A stretch of 64,000 bases of DNA from a virus. Numbering within the stretch: position 1 is the stretch's first letter; every line of letters starts with the position of its first letter. The stretch spans positions 1 through 64,000 of IMG/VR virus record IMGVR_UViG_3300021957_004671. The stretch is one strand, 5' to 3'. This document shows, piece by piece, positions 60,156-64,000 of this stretch. The notes below the pieces were generated by a model that was given only the letters and a program-made list of their open reading frames with translations, was not told the origin of the DNA and did no database searches. Both the position numbers and the translations under genes were made by a program.

Positions 60156-60419
60156 ATGATTATTGAAATTTACAGTAAGGATAACTGTCCTCATTGTGTG
60201 AAGGCTAAGTATGCTGCACAATCTTTCGTTCAAGAGACACACCATACAATTGTGGAATATAATATGTCTCAAGATGAACAGTATAGAGAAAAACTACTAA
60301 CTGAAGTTCCACAGGCTAGATCAGTACCACAATGTTTTATTGATGGTAAGCATATTGGTGGTGCTGATGAGCTTATTGAATTTATTGAGCAAGCGAATAA
60401 GAATATATTATTAGGTTAA
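60156..60419 (+). CDS. grx: Glutaredoxin
   Basis: 87 residues with the thiol motif CPHC at 11-14, SVPQCFIDGKHIGGADEL for glutathione binding, and a thioredoxin fold length. It probably reduces the NrdA C-terminal cysteines. Lies 12 nt after the preceding gene. Confidence 0.92.
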   Translation: MIIEIYSKDNCPHCVKAKYAAQSFVQETHHTIVEYNMSQDEQYREKLLTEVPQARSVPQCFIDGKHIGGADELIEFIEQANKNILLG

Positions 60420-60422
60420 ATT

Positions 60423-61448
60423 ATGGAATTTAAATTTGTAGAAGACGGTATTGAGAAGAACGAAGTCGACTCAAATGCTATGGGCGGTACTGAGCTAATG
60501 AAGTTTGGTCTGCATGAAAGGCTAGACCCAACCTTACTAGATGACTTTCAGATTATCCCTTCAAGAGTACGAGAGCTAAAAGATGATAAGCTTAAAGTTC
60601 TATGGCTGCATGATCTGCCATGGGACCCTGAGTCACAGCATTTGCATGATGAAGGCTGGAAGAAGTTTGATAAGCTTGTATATGTTTCTGACTGGCAAAA
60701 AGAGCTATATCAGAACATGTTCTCAATTCCACCATCAAAAGGTGTTGTACTAAAGAATGCTATTGTACCACTAGAGGAACATGTTAAACCTGATCCTAGT
60801 GAAGAGATTCGAATTATCTATCATACAACACCTCATAGAGGTCTTGAGCTTCTAGTACCAGTGTTTGAATCCTTATGTACTGTATACGATAACATTCATC
60901 TGGATGTATTCTCTTCATTCAATGCTTATGGATGGGGTGATAGAGATAAGCCTTATGAGCCGTTATTTGAACGTTGTCGTAATAACCCTAAGATTACCTA
61001 TCACGGATTTCAACCTAACGATGTTGTTCGAGAGCATTTGAAGTCTGCTCATATCTTCGCATACCCATCCATATGGCTAGAAACGTCATGCATCGCTATG
61101 ATGGAAGCAATGAGTGCTGGATGTCTATGTGTACATCCTAACTTAGGTGCTCTACCAGAGACTACTGGTCAATGGACTTATATGTATAACTTTCATGAAG
61201 ACGCTCAGCAACATGCTAATGCATTTGGATCTAATCTAACTGAGTGTATTGAGATATTCAAGAACGAAGAGAGACGTGAGCTAATTAAGAATAGACTGAC
61301 TATGCAAAAGCAATATGCTGATTCATTCTATGACTGGAATGTAAGAGCAATTCAGTGGAACCATTTTTTAGGAGCTATGAAAAATGCCCAAAGCCAAGCG
61401 CAAAATGACGGAAGCGCAGAGGAAGGCAGCAGTCGAGAGACTAGCTAA
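60423..61448 (+). CDS. Glycosyltransferase family 4-like protein
   Basis: 341 residues of GT-B type: MGGTELMKFGL, KVLWLHDLPWDPES, KLVYVSDWQKELY, IIYHTTPHRGLELL, and YPSIWLETSCIAMMEAMSAG with the donor-binding Glu block. It would transfer a sugar to an unknown acceptor, perhaps DNA, virion or surface. It overlaps the next gene by 65 nt. Confidence 0.82.
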   Translation: MEFKFVEDGIEKNEVDSNAMGGTELMKFGLHERLDPTLLDDFQIIPSRVRELKDDKLKVLWLHDLPWDPESQHLHDEGWKKFDKLVYVSDWQKELYQNMFSIPPSKGVVLKNAIVPLEEHVKPDPSEEIRIIYHTTPHRGLELLVPVFESLCTVYDNIHLDVFSSFNAYGWGDRDKPYEPLFERCRNNPKITYHGFQPNDVVREHLKSAHIFAYPSIWLETSCIAMMEAMSAGCLCVHPNLGALPETTGQWTYMYNFHEDAQQHANAFGSNLTECIEIFKNEERRELIKNRLTMQKQYADSFYDWNVRAIQWNHFLGAMKNAQSQAQNDGSAEEGSSRETS

Positions 61449-61926
61449 GGCTAGGGAAGCTCGCAAGAAGAAGCCTACTGAACTTAAGAACGTTCACCCT
61501 GATGTAGCCAAACTTCCCTCTGATCATTATCTAAGTTATGACAACTGTAAAAAGTATCTAAAGGCTTGTAAAGAGCAAATTAGTGCTGCAAGATCTGATA
61601 TGCGTCGTAATGTTAAAGGCGCAAGTGCTCAGTATCATATATGGAAAGGATATGAAGGTAATATTAATACCTATATCCGAAACGGTGATTGGCTAGATGA
61701 TTTCTACGGTGAAGATCATAATAAGAGAATACTATGGACTGTAACTCGTATGGCATATCACGATTCTGGTAAGCCTAAACGAATCATTGGCTATAAGTAT
61801 CCTGATGTCGGTGCAGTATGGACACAGGAAATGGAAGACGAAGAGATGCAAGCTTTTGGACTAGTCAAGAAGCAGGTTACTACAGTAAAGTCTAGAAAAC
61901 GTAAACGTATTGCAAAAGCTAAATAG
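61384..61926 (+). CDS. Basic protein of unknown function, conserved in marine T4-like phages
   Basis: 180 residues with Lys-rich ends (AKAREARKKKP; KSRKRKRIAKAK). LSYDNCKKYLKACKEQI and RNGDWLDDFYGEDHNKRILW are distinctive; I recall similar proteins near RNase H in such phages. It probably binds nucleic acid by composition. Function unknown. Confidence 0.6.
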   Translation: MPKAKRKMTEAQRKAAVERLAKAREARKKKPTELKNVHPDVAKLPSDHYLSYDNCKKYLKACKEQISAARSDMRRNVKGASAQYHIWKGYEGNINTYIRNGDWLDDFYGEDHNKRILWTVTRMAYHDSGKPKRIIGYKYPDVGAVWTQEMEDEEMQAFGLVKKQVTTVKSRKRKRIAKAK

Positions 61927-61930
61927 TTGT

Positions 61931-62269
61931 ATGACAGACAATGTTATACCATTCCCTAAAAAAATGTTCACGCAAGAAGAGCGCAAAGAAATGCAGCGAG
62001 AGTTGCTTATCGATATCGCGCTTGATATGTCCATTAGTGTATTCAATAAGCTTGATATATTTATAGACTGTATAGACATTCCTGAGGATGAGGTCAGTAT
62101 GGCCTTCTCACCAGAGAATAAAAGAGATATGATTTTAATTCACGAAGCAATTAAGTCATGCTTATATAGACTACATAATAAGGATCATGCACTTCATCAT
62201 ATATCAGATAACTATGTGCCTGATATCCCAGAGCTTAAGTTTGAGATAATGGATGATATTGAAGAATAG
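61931..62269 (+). CDS. Small acidic protein of unknown function
   Basis: 112 residues from the ATG at 61931, starting MTDNVIPFPKKMF. Helical and acidic, no known domain. A GCTAAATA box overlaps the preceding stop (61918-61925), 5 nt before this ATG. It lies upstream of a terminator. In T4 this area holds gene 33, but no specific gp33 match is seen. Confidence 0.5.
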   Translation: MTDNVIPFPKKMFTQEERKEMQRELLIDIALDMSISVFNKLDIFIDCIDIPEDEVSMAFSPENKRDMILIHEAIKSCLYRLHNKDHALHHISDNYVPDIPELKFEIMDDIEE

Positions 62270-62275
62270 GGTTAT

Positions 62276-62301
62276 GGCCTTTTCCTTTAAATAAAAAGGC
62301 C
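62276..62301 (+). terminator. Intrinsic-type terminator
   Basis: GGCCTTTT (62276-62283) and AAAAGGCC (62294-62301) form a perfect 8-bp stem with a 10-nt loop, followed by CTCTTT. It separates the preceding operon from the RNase H promoter. Confidence 0.65.
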
Positions 62302-62309
62302 CTCTTTAG

Positions 62310-62338
62310 TTGCCTATTACCTCTAGATATCATATAAT
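62310..62338 (+). promoter_or_regulatory. Sigma70-like promoter of the RNase H gene
   Basis: TTGCCT at 62310-62315 and TATAAT at 62333-62338 are 17 nt apart. The start near 62345 leaves an approximately 19-nt leader with AGAGGA before the ATG. Confidence 0.75.
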
Positions 62339-62363
62339 GATAATCTAAATAGAGGACTAACTT

Positions 62364-63251
62364 ATGATTATTATTGACCTAAACCAAGTGATGATTGCGA
62401 ATATGATGGCTCAACTGGGCAACCATACTAACGCATCAATTAATGAAGACCTACTAAGACATATGGTTCTTAATTCGATCAGGAATTATAGAAACAAGTT
62501 TGTAGAAGAATATGGCGAGATTGTTATTGCCTGCGACGGTAAGAATACATGGCGTCGAGGCTTCTTCCCATATTATAAAGCACACCGTCGCAAGTTCCGC
62601 GAAGAGTCAGAGATGGATTGGAATCTAATATTTCAATCACTCAATAACATTCGCGAAGAATTACGTGACAACTTCCCATACAAGTATATCCATGTTGAAG
62701 GCGCTGAGGCAGATGATGTCATCGGTACTATTTGTCATACGCATGGTACGCAGCTAGGTAAGAATGACCCTATTCTGATTCTATCAGGCGATAAAGACTT
62801 TATTCAGCTGCAAGTATATTCGAATGTTGAGCAGTTTGATCCTATCCGTAAGCGATGGCTCAAGCATAACAATCCTGCTAATTATCTATTAGAGCATATT
62901 ATTAAAGGTGATCGAGGTGATGGTGTACCTAATATGTTATCTAAAGATGATTGTCTAATTAATAGCAGGCAGAAACCATGTCGACAGAAGTTTATTGATG
63001 CTCTAACTAAGCAATTCAGTAACGTGCATGACTATTCTGATCTGAGTAATATTGACTTTACTAATGATGAGTATGCACGTAACTTTAATCGTAACATGCA
63101 TTTAGTTGACCTCAGAATGACACCTGATGACATCAAGCTAAATATATTAGAACAATTTGCCCAAGAAGCAATAGGTAAACGTTCGAACTTATTTAATTAT
63201 TTTATTGAAAAGCGGCTTAAAGGCCTTGTAGAAAGTATTGGAGATTTTTAA
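62364..63251 (+). CDS. rnh: T4-type RNase H (5' nuclease, FEN-like)
   Basis: 295 residues: MIIIDLN (metal Asp), YYKAHRRKFR, GAEADDVIGT, LSGDKDFIQLQ and KGDRGDGVPN, the full set of FEN/T4 RNase H acidic motifs. It removes RNA primers from lagging-strand fragments. It overlaps the next gene by one base. Confidence 0.95.
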   Translation: MIIIDLNQVMIANMMAQLGNHTNASINEDLLRHMVLNSIRNYRNKFVEEYGEIVIACDGKNTWRRGFFPYYKAHRRKFREESEMDWNLIFQSLNNIREELRDNFPYKYIHVEGAEADDVIGTICHTHGTQLGKNDPILILSGDKDFIQLQVYSNVEQFDPIRKRWLKHNNPANYLLEHIIKGDRGDGVPNMLSKDDCLINSRQKPCRQKFIDALTKQFSNVHDYSDLSNIDFTNDEYARNFNRNMHLVDLRMTPDDIKLNILEQFAQEAIGKRSNLFNYFIEKRLKGLVESIGDF

Positions 63252-63787
63252 TGGCTACACCTGGTGTATATGAAGTGTTTGGCGAACTGGCTAAACTAGA
63301 GAGTGAGAGTGAGAAAGTAACTTTCCTTAAGAAGTGGGGAGATAACTTTGCAATCAAATCTATCTTGCAAGGATGCTATAACCCTAATGTAAAGTTCTTG
63401 TTACCTGCAGGGAGTCCTCCTTATCAAGAGAATGACCCTACGATGGTAGAGACTCGTCTTTATGGTATGGCTAAACGATTTAATATGTTTGTTGAAGGCG
63501 GTCGTAATATTGCGTCTCAGACTAAACGTGAGATGCTATTCATTGAGCTTCTAGAATCTATTCATCCAGAAGACGCTAAGATTGTATTGAATATGGTAGC
63601 GAAGACTGATCCGGTTGAAGGTATGACTCAGAATGTTGCTCATTTAGCATTCCCTGATCTAATCCCTGAACCTGCTGTTGTAGTAGAAGAGGTTGTGGAA
63701 GCTGAAGTAGTAGAAGCTAAACCTAAACCTAAAGCGAAGCGTAAGCCTCGTGCAAAAAAGGCAGCAGCTAAAAAAGCTAGCAAGTGA
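63251..63787 (+). CDS. Conserved protein with Lys-rich tail
   Basis: 178 residues. The folded part (about 1-138) has VYEVFGELAKLESESEKVTFLKKW and TKREMLFIELLESIHPEDAKIVLNMV, blocks I recall from a protein beside RNase H in marine T4-like phages (DUF6433-like, from memory). A repetitive Pro/Lys/Ala tail (about 160-178) may bind DNA. Function unknown. Confidence 0.6.
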   Translation: MATPGVYEVFGELAKLESESEKVTFLKKWGDNFAIKSILQGCYNPNVKFLLPAGSPPYQENDPTMVETRLYGMAKRFNMFVEGGRNIASQTKREMLFIELLESIHPEDAKIVLNMVAKTDPVEGMTQNVAHLAFPDLIPEPAVVVEEVVEAEVVEAKPKPKAKRKPRAKKAAAKKASK

Positions 63788-64000
63788 CATCAGACTACTT
63801 CAAGGATTATACTGGAAACCCTGATCATGGTAAGAAGCCGGACGTATTTGATCCGGTGCATAATACCAGGATAAGGATTAACTATACTTACTATAATAGT
63901 CCAGAAGTATTCCAAGAGATTATAGACTGGTATAATGAAGCTGATCCATATCATAGCTTTGATTATACAGTCATAGATGATGGCTCTCAATCCAAACCTA
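63784..64000 (+). CDS. Glycosyltransferase family 2-like protein, 5' part
   Basis: A GTG at 63784 (overlapping the previous stop) opens a frame that runs off the right edge. Its first 72 residues end ...INYTYYNSPEVFQEIIDWYNE..YTVIDDGSQS, the N-terminal strand-helix and VIDDGS motif of GT2 enzymes. The rest lies outside the window. Confidence 0.65.
   Translation, partial: MTSDYFKDYTGNPDHGKKPDVFDPVHNTRIRINYTYYNSPEVFQEIIDWYNEADPYHSFDYTVIDDGSQSKP

Noticed and set aside
63790-63990. Minus-strand ORF at the right edge
   Set aside because: The plus-strand frame from GTG 63784 codes for a recognisable glycosyltransferase start (VIDDGS).
1-64000. tRNA genes, rRNA, CRISPR arrays, insertion sequences, integrase or attachment sites
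   Set aside because: None seen; coding density leaves few gaps over 100 nt and these hold promoters, hairpins or small ORFs.
1-64000. Cyanophage host-type photosynthesis genes (psbA, psbD, hli)
   Set aside because: No matching sequence seen, so a cyanobacterial host is not supported despite some cyanophage-like late proteins.

Overview
The window reads as part of the genome of a large, AT-rich T4-like myovirus of the marine type. It carries the T4 replication and recombination core: gp46, gp45, gp44, gp62, RegA, gp43, UvsX, gp41, a gp61-type primase and T4-type RNase H. It also has phage-type NrdA/NrdB, ThyX, dCMP deaminase and MazG, very tight packing with start/stop overlaps, sigma70-like promoters with 17-nt spacers, and TAAATA-type late-promoter motifs. 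Several small genes of unknown function resemble families I know from cyanophage-like and other marine T4-like phages. No photosystem gene, tRNA gene or integrase is visible. The host cannot be fixed from this window. A Gram-negative host is implied by the lipoprotein spanin and by an outer-membrane CsgG homologue. Layout: (1) 1-10.1 kb holds the end of gp46, peptide deformylase, and a complete 7-deazaguanine DNA-modification pathway (FolE, QueD, QueE, QueC, QueF, a DpdA-like transglycosylase and a stand-alone class II glutamine amidotransferase), interleaved with a phosphoribosyltransferase, a formyltransferase-fold protein and a P-loop kinase-like protein. (2) 10.1-16.9 kb holds nucleotide-pool genes, a glycosyltransferase, the sliding clamp and clamp loader, RegA, a peroxiredoxin and a radical SAM protein. 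(3) 16.9-27.8 kb holds Hsp20, DNA polymerase, UvsX, the replicative helicase, dCMP deaminase and several 2-oxoglutarate (2OG)/Fe(II) oxygenases. (4) 27.8-40 kb looks like late or virion-related genes: a ligase-like nucleotidyltransferase, a 744-residue nucleotidyltransferase/scaffold-like fusion, large basic proteins and small structural-type proteins, with an SGNH hydrolase, a fatty-acid desaturase and two oxygenases among them. (5) 39.9-41.9 kb is a probable lysis module: nested spanins, a class 3 lipase and a membrane/coiled-coil protein. (6) 41.9-52.2 kb holds primase, ThyX, a nuclease, NrdA/B with a PRMT-like methyltransferase between them, a GIY-YIG protein, and ferritin-like, amidotransferase, cupin and sulfotransferase-like genes. 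(7) 52.2-58.0 kb is the one minus-strand block and the most unusual part: two small membrane proteins, CsgF, CsgG, a secreted Asp-rich curlin-like protein, a FecR-domain protein, a small secreted protein and a CHASE2-class III adenylate cyclase, all overlapping. (8) 58.0-64 kb returns to the plus strand: a methyltransferase, membrane proteins, glutaredoxin, glycosyltransferases and RNase H. How the parts fit: regions 1-3 would make and protect a modified phage genome and feed it nucleotides. Regions 4-5 would build particles and lyse the cell. The minus-strand block would let an infected cell export an amyloid-like protein and make cAMP. It appears to be driven by a late-type promoter that diverges from the plus-strand genes at 58.01-58.05 kb. 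All functions here are read from motifs in the sequence; no similarity search was run.
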